Translations under genes and position numbers: made by a program | In this document: positions 34,676-42,713 of the stretch, piece after piece | Layout of the letters: the number at the start of each line of letters is the position of its first letter | How positions within the stretch are numbered: the first letter of the stretch is position 1 | Source: Oxalobacteraceae bacterium | GTDB taxonomy: Bacteria; Pseudomonadota; Gammaproteobacteria; Burkholderiales; Burkholderiaceae_D | Direction of reading: 5' to 3' | DNA length: 42,713 nt | Assembly: GCA_021298975.1 (NCBI GenBank) | Contig: JAJTGC010000009.1 | Span: forward strand, 1 to 42,713 | The notes under the pieces: generated by a model | Seen by the model: the letters and a program-made list of their open reading frames with translations, nothing else | Told to the model about the DNA's origin: nothing | The model's database searches: none

Positions 34676-35398
34676 ATGCTGCCGACAGAATCTCCGCGTG
34701 CCATCTTCTCCTTGCGCGGTGTAGACAAGATTTATCAAATGGGTGAAGTCCATGTCGATGCGCTGCGCGCCATTGATCTTGATTTGCATGCGGGTGAATT
34801 TCTTGTTTTGCTGGGCGCCTCAGGCAGCGGAAAATCCAGCTTGCTCAATATCCTCGGCGGTTTGGATAAACCGACGCGAGGCAGCGTGCATTACCTGGAC
34901 TGGGAATTGACTCAAGCCAGCGATGACGAGCTGACCCGATTTCGCCGTGAGCATGTCGGCTTTGTCTTTCAGTTCTACAATCTCATCCCCAGTCTCTCTG
35001 CGCTGGAAAACGTCGAACTGGTTACGGAAATCAGCGCGGCACCGATGGAGGCGAGCGAGGCACTCCGGCGCGTGGGATTGGATACCCGTCGGTTTCACTT
35101 CCCAGCGCAACTCTCAGGCGGTGAGCAGCAGCGAGTCGCCATTGCGCGTGCAATCGCCAAACGACCCGACATTTTGCTCTGCGACGAACCCACGGGTGCG
35201 CTGGATGTAGCGACGGGTCGGCTGGTACTCGATGTCCTTGCACAGGCAAATGCGGAGCTGGGTGCAGTGACCGTAGTGATTACGCACAATGCGGCCATTG
35301 CCGGCATGGCGCATCGTGTGATCTCGCTCGGTAGCGGCCGCATTACCGGCATCACACGCAATGCGACACGTCTGCCGGCGTCTGCACTCGCTTGGTGA
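34676..35398 (+). CDS. ABC exporter ATP-binding protein (LolD/MacB type)
   Basis: 240-residue ATPase with Walker [21 protein letters not shown] (about 46-65), signature [16 protein letters not shown], Walker [13 protein letters not shown] and switch His in VITHNAAIA. The motif [22 protein letters not shown] is characteristic of the LolD/MacB/FtsE mechanotransmission family that works with FtsX-like permeases. ATG 34676 has CTGGGG 5 nt upstream; an upstream ATG at 34643 lies inside the tRNA-like sequence. Its stop overlaps the permease start (GTGA), so translation is coupled. Confidence 0.92.
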   Translation: MLPTESPRAIFSLRGVDKIYQMGEVHVDALRAIDLDLHAGEFLVLLGASGSGKSSLLNILGGLDKPTRGSVHYLDWELTQASDDELTRFRREHVGFVFQFYNLIPSLSALENVELVTEISAAPMEASEALRRVGLDTRRFHFPAQLSGGEQQRVAIARAIAKRPDILLCDEPTGALDVATGRLVLDVLAQANAELGAVTVVITHNAAIAGMAHRVISLGSGRITGITRNATRLPASALAW

Positions 35399-37764
35399 AC
35401 CACCTGAGCTCGCTGCAGCTGAAGCTCTTGCGCGATCTGTGGCGCTTGCGCGCTCAGGCATTTGCTGTCGCTGCCGTAGCGATGTGCGGTATTGCCAGCC
35501 TCGTCACGATGCGTGGCGCTTATGAAGCACTGCGACTGGCACAACATGGTTATTACCAGCAGTATCGTTTCGCCGATGTCTTTGCCGGCCTGCGCCGCGC
35601 GCCCGCGGGTATTACCAGCGCCGTACGCCAGATAGAAGGTGTGGCTGATGTACAGGCCAGAGTCGTGTTCGATGCACCACTCGATGTGCCGGGACTTGAG
35701 GAGCCTGCCACAGGGCGGCTCATCTCCCTGAAACCAGCCAATCAAAATGACCTCAATCGCGTGCATCTGCGCGCAGGTCGGCTTCCCGATCCGGGCAGCC
35801 GTCATGACATTCTCATCAGCGAAGCCTTTGCCCGCGCCAATGCCTTGCAAGCAGGTACTGTCTTGCAAGCCGTGATCAATGGCCGGCGTGAAAGTCTGAA
35901 CGTGACCGGCATCGCTATTTCACCGGAATACATCAATGAAATGCGCGGCTCGGGTTTTCCGGACTACCGTCGTTTTGGTGTGTTGTGGATGGATCATGAA
36001 GCGCTGGGTGGCTTGCTGGATATGCGTGAGGGCTGCAACGACATCGTTCTGACGCTCTCACCCGGTGCCAGCGAAGCGCAGGTCATTCATCAGCTGGATG
36101 GCTTGCTCGAGCCCTTCGGTGGCTTGGGGGCTTATGGTCGTGAGGACCAACTCTCGCATCAGTTCATCAGCAATGAACTGGCGCAGACCAACGTGAGTGC
36201 CACGGTCATTCCGGCTATTTTTCTGAGTGTCGCTGCATTTCTGGTCCATAACGTCTTGTTGCGACTAATTGCTTTGCAGCGCATGCAGATCGGCTTGCTC
36301 AAGAGTTTTGGCTACAGCCATGGGGCTATCGCCAGCCACTACATGCAGTTCGCCCTGATCACAGTGGCGACCGGCAGCATGGCCGGTATTGGACTGGGCA
36401 GCTGGCTGGGTCATGGCCTGGCCCATTTGTATGCACGTTTTTTCCATTTTCCCACGCTCTCATTTTCGCTCTCGGCATCACTGGTACTGACGGCACTGAT
36501 CGTGAGTCTGTTATCTGCCCTGCTGGGTTCCGGTCTTGCCGCACATCGAGTTTTGCGCATGACACCTGCCGAGGCGATGCGACCCGAATCGCCGTTACGC
36601 TACCGACAAAGTCATTTGGAAAGCTCTGCCCTGTGGCGGCATTTACCTCTGGCCTTGCGCATGGTGTCACGCAATCTCTTGCGCACACCGCTTAAAACCT
36701 CGCTGACAATTCTGGGGCTGTCAATGTCGGCGGCGCTGGTCATCATCGGACTTTTTTCTTTTGATGCGCTCAATGAAATCATTCGCTTTCAGTACCGAGT
36801 CTTGCAACGCGACGAGATCAGTGTGACATTCAACGAAGAGCATTCTGCCGACACCGTCCATCGCCTGTCACGATTACCCGGCGTGTTGCGTGCCGAGGGC
36901 TTCCTGTCCTTGCCCGTCAAGCTGCGGGTTCAGCATCGAGAGAAAAGAACAGCGATCATTGGCCTTGAGCGTGGACGGCAATTACGGCTGACGGTGGATG
37001 TGCAAGAACACGCGATAGAACTGCCCAGCGAGGGTCTGGTGTCTTCGCGCATGCTTGCGGACCTGCTGCAGTTCCGCATCGGTGACAGCGTGGAAATCCA
37101 CTTTCTGACAGGACGTCGTCAAAAGATCGAGGTACCCGTGCGCTTGATTCTTGATGAGCCCATCGGTGCATTTGCGTATATGGATCTTCAAGCCATGTCC
37201 CGAATGCTGCACACCGCACCGGCAGTCAATGGTGCCTGGCTAGCACTGGATATGACGCAAGCTGAGGTGTTTTACCGAACGATCAAAACCTTGCCCGTAC
37301 TGGCCAGCACCAGTCTGCGCGAAGCCACTCTGCAAAGTTTTCTGGCGACTGTCGGAGAAAATATCCGCATCAACAACCGTGTGCTTGTGATTTTTGCCTG
37401 CGTCATTGCTGCTGGCATCATCTATAACGCAGCTCGTATCGCACTCTCGGAACACGCAACCGAACTCGCCAGCCTGCGCATTCTTGGCTTTACCCGTGCC
37501 GAAGTCACGGTACTGCTGCTTACCGAGCAATGGTTGCTGACCGCACTCGCCATGCCACTCGGCTGCCTGATCGGCTATGGCCTGGCCGCCGGTATCGCCG
37601 CACTGTTGTCGCAAGAACTGTTCCGCATACCGTTGATCGTCAGCGGTCGCACATTCTTGTCCGCAACGGTCGTCGTCATACTGTCAGCACTTGCTTCATC
37701 GGTCTCGATATGGCGGCGACTGCAGAAGCTGGATTTGATCGCAGTCTTGAAAACGCGTGAATGA
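35395..37764 (+). CDS. FtsX-like ABC transporter permease
   Basis: 789-residue inner-membrane protein with the duplicated MacB/FtsX layout: a helix near 18-36, a large periplasmic domain, three helices around 265-395, a fourth around 435-455, a second periplasmic domain (460-660), then three helices at the C-terminus (about 665-785). It contains [20 protein letters not shown] and [18 protein letters not shown], the coupling segments of FtsX domains. GTG 35395 overlaps the ATPase stop by 4 bp; TTG 35392 is an alternative. With the ATPase and HlyD-like adaptor it forms a tripartite exporter of the DevBCA/MacAB kind; the cargo is unknown. Confidence 0.9.
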   Translation: MNHLSSLQLKLLRDLWRLRAQAFAVAAVAMCGIASLVTMRGAYEALRLAQHGYYQQYRFADVFAGLRRAPAGITSAVRQIEGVADVQARVVFDAPLDVPGLEEPATGRLISLKPANQNDLNRVHLRAGRLPDPGSRHDILISEAFARANALQAGTVLQAVINGRRESLNVTGIAISPEYINEMRGSGFPDYRRFGVLWMDHEALGGLLDMREGCNDIVLTLSPGASEAQVIHQLDGLLEPFGGLGAYGREDQLSHQFISNELAQTNVSATVIPAIFLSVAAFLVHNVLLRLIALQRMQIGLLKSFGYSHGAIASHYMQFALITVATGSMAGIGLGSWLGHGLAHLYARFFHFPTLSFSLSASLVLTALIVSLLSALLGSGLAAHRVLRMTPAEAMRPESPLRYRQSHLESSALWRHLPLALRMVSRNLLRTPLKTSLTILGLSMSAALVIIGLFSFDALNEIIRFQYRVLQRDEISVTFNEEHSADTVHRLSRLPGVLRAEGFLSLPVKLRVQHREKRTAIIGLERGRQLRLTVDVQEHAIELPSEGLVSSRMLADLLQFRIGDSVEIHFLTGRRQKIEVPVRLILDEPIGAFAYMDLQAMSRMLHTAPAVNGAWLALDMTQAEVFYRTIKTLPVLASTSLREATLQSFLATVGENIRINNRVLVIFACVIAAGIIYNAARIALSEHATELASLRILGFTRAEVTVLLLTEQWLLTALAMPLGCLIGYGLAAGIAALLSQELFRIPLIVSGRTFLSATVVVILSALASSVSIWRRLQKLDLIAVLKTRE

Positions 37765-38938
37765 TTTCAAATTTTTCAGTCGAAAAAATATCTTGCTGAT
37801 CGTGATTGGTATCCTGTCAGTCACCACCCTGATCATCTGGATTCTCACGCCAGCGCCTTTGCGGCTTGAATTGATACGTGCTGAAAAAGGTGCGTTGACC
37901 GTCAGTATTGATAATGAGGGCATTGTGCGCGTGCATGACGCCTATGTCGTTGCCAGTCCGATCGCGGCAACGATAGAGCGCATCATGCTGCGTACCGGCG
38001 ATACCGTCACGCGCGGTGATGTACTTGCCTGGCTATTGCCATTACCTGTTGATCTGCAGGCCAGAGACCAAACACTGGCCCGCTTGCAAGCGGCGCAGGC
38101 CCGATGGTCGGAAGCAACACTGCAACAACGCGAAGCCGAGATACATCACGACTTGGCAAGACAAGAACTTGAACGACAAAAAACACTGGTTCGGGATCAT
38201 TTCATTTCAGCGCAAGCACTGGATCAATTGATCGCTCGTGAAGGTACTTCGCAGACCGCTGTCAGCACTGCGCGGGCTCGTACGCAAGCGGCGCAAGCGG
38301 CGGTGGCCGAAGCGCGTGCTGCGGTCAGCACGTTCACACGCGCAGCACAGAGAAAAATACCTGTCCTTGCGCCCGCCTCTGGACGCGTCCTGTCAGTGAC
38401 TCAGCAAAGCGAACGCACGATTGGCGCGGGCCTGCCGCTGATGACAATCGGCGATCCGGGCCAGATGGAGGCGGTGGTCGATGTGCTATCCGCCGATGCC
38501 ATCAAAATCCAACCGGGTATGCGCGTGCTGCTCAGAGACTGGGGAGGCGATATACCGCTGGAGGCTCGTGTGCGGCTGGTTGAGCCGGTCGCCTTCACCA
38601 AAATCTCGGCACTGGGTATCGAAGAACAGCGCGTGAATGTGATCGCCGACCCGGTTGGCTCGCCTTGGCCACTCGGCGATGGCTATCGCATTCAGGCAAG
38701 GATCGTGCTGTGGCAACAGGATGCGGTGCTAAAACTGCCGGGCAGCAGCGTTTTTCGGGTGGGTAATCACTGGCGCATCTTCGTTGCAGAAAACGGTCGC
38801 GCAAAAGAAAGAACAGTCACCATCGGTCAGCGCAATCGCGATGACGTGCAGATTATCAGTGGTCTGCGCGAGGGTGAACAGGTGGTCAGATTCCCCAGCC
38901 GACAGGTGAGTGAGGGTGCGCGCATCATCGTCGAATGA
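37757..38938 (+). CDS. HlyD-type periplasmic adaptor of the ABC exporter
   Basis: 393-residue membrane fusion protein: an N-terminal anchor helix (12-33), the lipoyl half-motif IAATIERIMLRTGDTVTRGDVLAWL, a long Ala/Gln-rich coiled-coil hairpin (about 95-195), the second lipoyl half (PVLAPASGRVLSV) and beta-barrel domains ending GQRNRDDVQIISGLREGEQVV. It would link the FtsX-like permease to an outer membrane channel, which is not encoded here. GTG 37757 overlaps the permease stop by 8 bp, so all three genes are coupled. Convergent with paaK, 27 bp between stops. Confidence 0.9.
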   Translation: MNDFKFFSRKNILLIVIGILSVTTLIIWILTPAPLRLELIRAEKGALTVSIDNEGIVRVHDAYVVASPIAATIERIMLRTGDTVTRGDVLAWLLPLPVDLQARDQTLARLQAAQARWSEATLQQREAEIHHDLARQELERQKTLVRDHFISAQALDQLIAREGTSQTAVSTARARTQAAQAAVAEARAAVSTFTRAAQRKIPVLAPASGRVLSVTQQSERTIGAGLPLMTIGDPGQMEAVVDVLSADAIKIQPGMRVLLRDWGGDIPLEARVRLVEPVAFTKISALGIEEQRVNVIADPVGSPWPLGDGYRIQARIVLWQQDAVLKLPGSSVFRVGNHWRIFVAENGRAKERTVTIGQRNRDDVQIISGLREGEQVVRFPSRQVSEGARIIVE

Positions 38939-38965
38939 AACGAGTACCGCCTCGATAAAACATCC

Positions 38966-40267
38966 TTACCCCGCCTGTATGCGCTTGTCCACGACCCGTC
39001 GGGCCTTGCCAACTTGGGTACGTTCCACGCCGTTTGGCGGCAACACCGTCACCGTGCAGGAAATACCGATATAGGATTTGATCATCTGCTCAAGCTGCGC
39101 ACCGCCGCGCACACCATCGCCATGACGAACGTCTTCGCGGGTTTCAACCAGCACCTCCAACTGATCCAGATGGAGATCACGTGTCAACACAATCTGGTAG
39201 TGCGGTGCGAGTGCTGCTTGCTGAAAAAGCAGTTCTTCGATCTGCGACGGGAAAACATTCACGCCGCGAATAATCATCATGTCATCGGATCGCCCGGCGA
39301 TCTTGTCCATGCGACGCATTGCACGTGAGGTGGGCGGCAGCAAGCGCGTCAGGTCGCGTGTGCGATACCGAATGACCGGCATGGCTTCTTTCGTTAGCGA
39401 CGTAAACACCAGCTCACCCGCTTCGCCATCGGGCATGACTTCACCGGTCACCGGATGAATGATCTCGGGATAGAAATGGTCTTCCCAGATCACCGGGCCA
39501 TCCTTGGTCTCGATGCACTCATTGGCCACGCCCGGTCCCATGACTTCGGACAAACCATAAATATCCACCGCATCCAGACCGGCGCGCTGCTCGATCTCTG
39601 CCCGCATGCCCTCGCCCCAGGGCTCTGCACCGAATATGCCAATGCGCAGCGAGGACGCTGCCGGATCCAATCCCTGACGCTCGAATTCTTCAATGATGTT
39701 GAGCATGTAGCTCGGCGTGACCATGATGATGTCGGGCCGAAAATCCGTGATCAACTGCACCTGCTTTTCTGTCTGACCGCCTGACATCGGTATCACCGTA
39801 CAACCGAGTTTTTCGGCACCGTAATGCGCACCCAAACCACCGGTAAACAAACCATAACCGTAAGCGATATGCACAATATTGCCGGCTCGACCACCCGACG
39901 CACGAATCGATCGCGCGACCAGACCGGCCCAGGTATCAATATCTTTTTGCGTGTACCCGACCACGGTGGGCTTGCCCGTGGTGCCAGAGGAGGCATGAAT
40001 CCGCACCACTTGTTCACGAGGGACAGCGAACATGCCGAAAGGATAGTTGGCACGCAAATCGTCTTTGCCGGTGAAGGGAAATTTCGCCAGATCCGACAGC
40101 GATGTCAGGTCGTCGGGATGCACACCTTTTTCATCAAATCGCTGCCGATAATGCGGCACATTGGCATAGGCGTGGTGCAGCGTCGCTTTCAATCGCTGCA
40201 GCTGCAGCGATTGCAATTCATCCTGACTGGCAGTTTCTATCGGCTCCAGATCCACTCGGTCACGCAT
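38966..40267 (-). CDS. paaK: Phenylacetate-CoA ligase
   Basis: 433-residue AMP-forming ligase that activates phenylacetate with CoA and ATP, the first step of aerobic phenylacetate degradation. The phosphate loop HASSGTTGKPTVVGYT, YGLSEVMGPG, YRTRDLTRLL and the C-terminal GKARRVVDKR with the catalytic Lys are present, and the length is typical. GGAG lies 8 nt before the ATG. It lies 37 bp after paaI and closes the paa operon in this window. Confidence 0.96.
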   Translation of the reverse strand: MRDRVDLEPIETASQDELQSLQLQRLKATLHHAYANVPHYRQRFDEKGVHPDDLTSLSDLAKFPFTGKDDLRANYPFGMFAVPREQVVRIHASSGTTGKPTVVGYTQKDIDTWAGLVARSIRASGGRAGNIVHIAYGYGLFTGGLGAHYGAEKLGCTVIPMSGGQTEKQVQLITDFRPDIIMVTPSYMLNIIEEFERQGLDPAASSLRIGIFGAEPWGEGMRAEIEQRAGLDAVDIYGLSEVMGPGVANECIETKDGPVIWEDHFYPEIIHPVTGEVMPDGEAGELVFTSLTKEAMPVIRYRTRDLTRLLPPTSRAMRRMDKIAGRSDDMMIIRGVNVFPSQIEELLFQQAALAPHYQIVLTRDLHLDQLEVLVETREDVRHGDGVRGGAQLEQMIKSYIGISCTVTVLPPNGVERTQVGKARRVVDKRIQAG

Positions 40268-40304
40268 GCGGTGTCTCCTTGATGATTGATACAGCGCTTT
40301 TTTT

Positions 40305-40748
40305 TCAGGCAGACTGCGTTGGTATCACTTCCCCTTTGAGCTGATGCGATTTGCCGCGCATCAGCGCAATCTTTTTGCCATCGGCATTGGTCACGACGAC
40401 ATCATAAATCCCCGTCTTGCCGCTCTTTGATTGCTCGGTAGCGGAGGCGGTCAGCACCTCACCCTCAAAGGCCGGTGCGAGAAATTCGATGCTGCAGCCT
40501 GCTGCCACCGTTGGTACGTTATAGCTGTTACAGGCAAACGCAAAGCTGGAATCTGCCAACGTAAAGATGAACCCGCCGTGACACATGCCATGGCCATTGA
40601 GCATATCGCTGCGCACGGTCATCTGCATGCGCGCATGACCGGGTTGAATATCAACCATCGTCATGCCAAGCCCCTGCGTTGCCTTGTCCTGCGCATACAT
40701 ATGCTGGGCAGTGGCTTGTGCGAGTAGTTGCGGGTCGGTGTTTTGCAC
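40305..40748 (-). CDS. paaI: Hydroxyphenylacetyl-CoA thioesterase
   Basis: 147-residue hotdog-fold thioesterase; the active-site block LNGHGMCHGGFIFTLADSSFAFACNSY contains the Asn, His and Asp residues of PaaI. It hydrolyses ring-hydroxylated phenylacetyl-CoA to relieve CoA trapping in the phenylacetate pathway. GTG 40748 (VQNTDPQLLAQATAQHMY) is preferred: GAGAGG lies 6 nt upstream. A longer reading from ATG 40766 would overlap paaE by 8 bp and has no spaced ribosome site. Confidence 0.93.
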   Translation of the reverse strand: MQNTDPQLLAQATAQHMYAQDKATQGLGMTMVDIQPGHARMQMTVRSDMLNGHGMCHGGFIFTLADSSFAFACNSYNVPTVAAGCSIEFLAPAFEGEVLTASATEQSKSGKTGIYDVVVTNADGKKIALMRGKSHQLKGEVIPTQSA

Positions 40749-40758
40749 GATTATCCTC

Positions 40759-41853
40759 TCAGCCATCCTGATCAAAATCCAGCACCAGACGCTCGCTGGC
40801 AGCAAAGGCCTGACAACTCAACACAAAGCCGCGCGCGATTTCGTAATCTTCCAGCGCATGATTGGCATCCATGTCCACCCTGCCCTCCACCACCTTGCAG
40901 CGACAAGTGGCGCAAATACCGCCCTTGCAGGCGTAACGTATGTCGATCCCATGCGCCAGTCCTGCGTCAAGCAAAGACTGACTATCACGCTGCACCGTTA
41001 TCTGATGGTGATGGCCATCGATGATGAAACTGACCTCACACTGCACCCCAAGCGCAAACGCATCGCTGGCGCGCGCCTGACGACGTGCAGCAGCAGCGGC
41101 AGTATCAGCAGCGGGCGCAGAAAACAACTCAGTCTTGATTTGGTCTTTTACCATGCCCAGCGATTGCAGGGTCTCGGATACTTGCCGGGTCATGCTCTCG
41201 GGACCGCAAATGAAGGCAACATCCACATCGTCAATGGATATCCAGTGCGCTGCCAGCGCGCGACATTTGTCGGCATCAATGCGCCCATTGAACAAATCAA
41301 TGTCCTGTTTTTCGCGGCTCATCACATGAACGATGGACAAGCGATCGAGAAAACGATCTTTCAGATCCGCCAGCGCCTCGCGCAACATCACGGTGGATGT
41401 CCCGCGATTGCCATACACCAGCGTGACGCGACTGTGTGGCTCGGTCAGCAAACTGGTCTTGATAATCGAGTAGATCGGGGTGATGCCGCTACCGGCTGCA
41501 AAGGCCAGATAGTGACGCGACTGCGCTGACTGCAAGGGCACCTGAAAATGTCCCATCGGTGGCATGACATCCAGCGTCATGCCTGCCTTGAGATTGGCAT
41601 GTGCCCAGCCCGAGAAAATACCCCCACTGACTTTTTTGATCGCGATTTGCAGTTGTTCATCCTGTACCGCAGAACACAATGAATAAGAGCGACGCACGTC
41701 TTCACCATCAATCATGGCACGCAAGGTCAGATACTGACCCTGCTGATACGCAAACGCCGACCGCAGCGCATCAGGCAGATGCAAACTGACGATGATCGCG
41801 TCGCGTGTGTCCTGCTGCACGCGATCGATGGACAGGGAATGAAAATGGCTCAT
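40759..41853 (-). CDS. paaE: Phenylacetyl-CoA epoxidase reductase subunit PaaE
   Basis: 364-residue oxidoreductase that feeds electrons from NADPH to the PaaABC epoxidase. The FAD motif RRSYSLCS (about 54-61), the nucleotide site AAGSGITPIYS and, at the C-terminus, a plant-type 2Fe-2S ferredoxin with CKGGICATCRCKV and a fourth Cys (VLSCQA) follow the usual order. An Ala-rich linker (about 245-265) joins the two halves. Its ATG shares one base with the paaD stop. Confidence 0.96.
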   Translation of the reverse strand: MSHFHSLSIDRVQQDTRDAIIVSLHLPDALRSAFAYQQGQYLTLRAMIDGEDVRRSYSLCSAVQDEQLQIAIKKVSGGIFSGWAHANLKAGMTLDVMPPMGHFQVPLQSAQSRHYLAFAAGSGITPIYSIIKTSLLTEPHSRVTLVYGNRGTSTVMLREALADLKDRFLDRLSIVHVMSREKQDIDLFNGRIDADKCRALAAHWISIDDVDVAFICGPESMTRQVSETLQSLGMVKDQIKTELFSAPAADTAAAAARRQARASDAFALGVQCEVSFIIDGHHHQITVQRDSQSLLDAGLAHGIDIRYACKGGICATCRCKVVEGRVDMDANHALEDYEIARGFVLSCQAFAASERLVLDFDQDG

Positions 41854-42374
41854 CAGTGCGGCTTGAAATAATCAAAAGGCTCAAGGCAATCTGTACAGCG
41901 ATACAAGGCCTTGCAGGCCGTAGAACCAAACTGACTGATCAGCCGCGTATGCGATGAACCGCACTGGGGACAGGCAATCGCAGGTGCATTACGACTGAGC
42001 ATCGCAGAGATATCAATGATGTTTTCGGCCGCCTGATCGCTCGCCAGCTGCGCAGGCGGTGCGATGCCATAGTCACGCAGTTTTTGCTTGCCGGATTCGC
42101 TCATCCAGTCCGTTGTCCATGGTGGTGACAGCTGCGTGGCAATCGTGACGTCACGGAGCCCATACTGCATCAGCGCACTGCGTATGTCATCCGCAATCGC
42201 CTGCATCGCCGGACAACCGGAATAAGTGGGGGTAATCATCACTTCCAGCCGCTCATCATCAAGCCAGTGCCAGCCACGCACGATACCCAGATCCACCACT
42301 GAAATCACCGGAATTTCGGGATCAGCGACCTGCGACAGCCATTGCCAGAGCTGATCGTCACTCGCTTTCACCAT
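41853..42374 (-). CDS. paaD: Phenylacetyl-CoA epoxidase assembly protein PaaD
   Basis: 173-residue protein with an N-terminal DUF59/MIP18 domain (PEIPVISVVDLGIVRGW, TPTYSGCPAM) and a C-terminal zinc-ribbon-like CPQCGSSHTRLISQFGSTACKALYRCTDCLEPF. PaaD is thought to mature the iron centre of the epoxidase. It overlaps paaC by 7 bp and paaE by one base, so it is translationally coupled on both sides. Confidence 0.95.
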   Translation of the reverse strand: MVKASDDQLWQWLSQVADPEIPVISVVDLGIVRGWHWLDDERLEVMITPTYSGCPAMQAIADDIRSALMQYGLRDVTIATQLSPPWTTDWMSESGKQKLRDYGIAPPAQLASDQAAENIIDISAMLSRNAPAIACPQCGSSHTRLISQFGSTACKALYRCTDCLEPFDYFKPH

Positions 42375-42713
42375 TGCGCTCCGGGATAGGCCCGCTGCAG
42401 GAACTGCATCTCGGCGAGCAGATAACCCAAATGCTCGGAGTGCCGGCCCTGCTTGCCACCGCTGTGCATCCAGGCCTCTGCCGGCGGCAAGGTCAGTGTG
42501 GCCGCATCAAAGCTCTGCGTCAGATGCGACAACCATTGTGCATGCAATGTTTCGGGCAGGGGCGCAATACCGCGCTCGGACATCGCCTGATCAATCGCAT
42601 CGCTTGAAAAAAGTTCGCCGGTATAGGCCCACCATTGGTCAGCCGCCCACTGCATGCGGCGATGGCTTTCGGCAGAGCCATCACCCAGCCGCACCAGCAG
42701 ATCAGTGCTTCGG
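42368..42713 (-). CDS. paaC: Phenylacetyl-CoA epoxidase structural subunit PaaC (C-terminal part; runs off window)
   Basis: The last 114 residues of PaaC are in the window, read from the right edge without a stop. The visible part has VRLGDGSAESHRRMQWAADQWW and ends AYLLAEMQFLQRAYPGAQW-like, with YLLAEMQFLQRAYPGAQW at the C-terminus, as in PaaC. PaaC forms the core of the PaaABC epoxidase with the catalytic subunit PaaA. paaA and paaB are expected just beyond position 42713. Confidence 0.93.
   Translation of the reverse strand, partial: RSTDLLVRLGDGSAESHRRMQWAADQWWAYTGELFSSDAIDQAMSERGIAPLPETLHAQWLSHLTQSFDAATLTLPPAEAWMHSGGKQGRHSEHLGYLLAEMQFLQRAYPGAQW

Overview
The window reads as a chromosomal segment of a betaproteobacterium of the order Burkholderiales, most likely Oxalobacteraceae-like. 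The evidence is the gene order exbB-exbD-lpxK-Trm112-kdsB-adk next to a divergent xseA, the aerobic paa phenylacetate operon, a class I-type PHA synthase, a proton-pumping pyrophosphatase and acyl-CoA dehydrogenases beside a liv transporter. By eye the GC content is in the mid-50s percent. It is dense, ordinary housekeeping and catabolic DNA: I see no phage, insertion sequence or CRISPR array.

Layout. (1) 1-300: start of a urea-type ABC binding protein (urtA), preceded by a good sigma-54 promoter and an NtrC-like site. (2) 630-8761, all on the minus strand: acyl-lipid/CoA desaturase; a tight group barstar-like / purN / RsmB-like methyltransferase / secreted PLD nuclease / MscS channel; a patatin phospholipase; an SDR 3-hydroxyacyl-CoA dehydrogenase. 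(3) 8868-14972, minus: hppA, adk, kdsB, a Trm112-like protein, lpxK, exbD and exbB, covering energy, nucleotide and lipopolysaccharide precursors. (4) 15320-17456, plus: xseA and a PuuD-like membrane protein. (5) 17603-23404: a sulfide-detoxification locus. A persulfide-dioxygenase-type Blh (minus) diverges from a DUF442-SQR fusion, a SulP anion transporter and an orphan TAXI binding protein (plus). The divergent promoter is one perfect 11-bp inverted repeat that carries two interleaved, near-consensus sigma-70 promoters.

(6) 23414-29132, minus: acyl-CoA dehydrogenase, livG, livF, livH, livM and glutaryl-CoA dehydrogenase, apparently one operon with no binding protein of its own and a structured leader. 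(7) 29551-34315: DUF2721 membrane protein (plus), SAM methyltransferase, PhaC-type PHA synthase and a CelD/BioF2-like GNAT protein (minus). (8) 34585-38938, plus: a degenerate tRNA-Trp-like sequence, then a translationally coupled three-gene exporter (ATPase, FtsX-like permease, HlyD-like adaptor). (9) 38966-42713, minus: paaC (partial), paaD, paaE, paaI and paaK for aerobic phenylacetate degradation.

The most unusual items are the palindromic double promoter of the sulfide locus, the tRNA-Trp-like sequence in front of the exporter, a five-copy 15-bp tandem repeat just beyond a bidirectional terminator, the overlapping hairpins upstream of the acd-liv operon, and the sigma-54/NtrC-type control region of urtA. 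I found no clearly new defence or mobile system. Family assignments come from reading the protein sequences; no database search was run.
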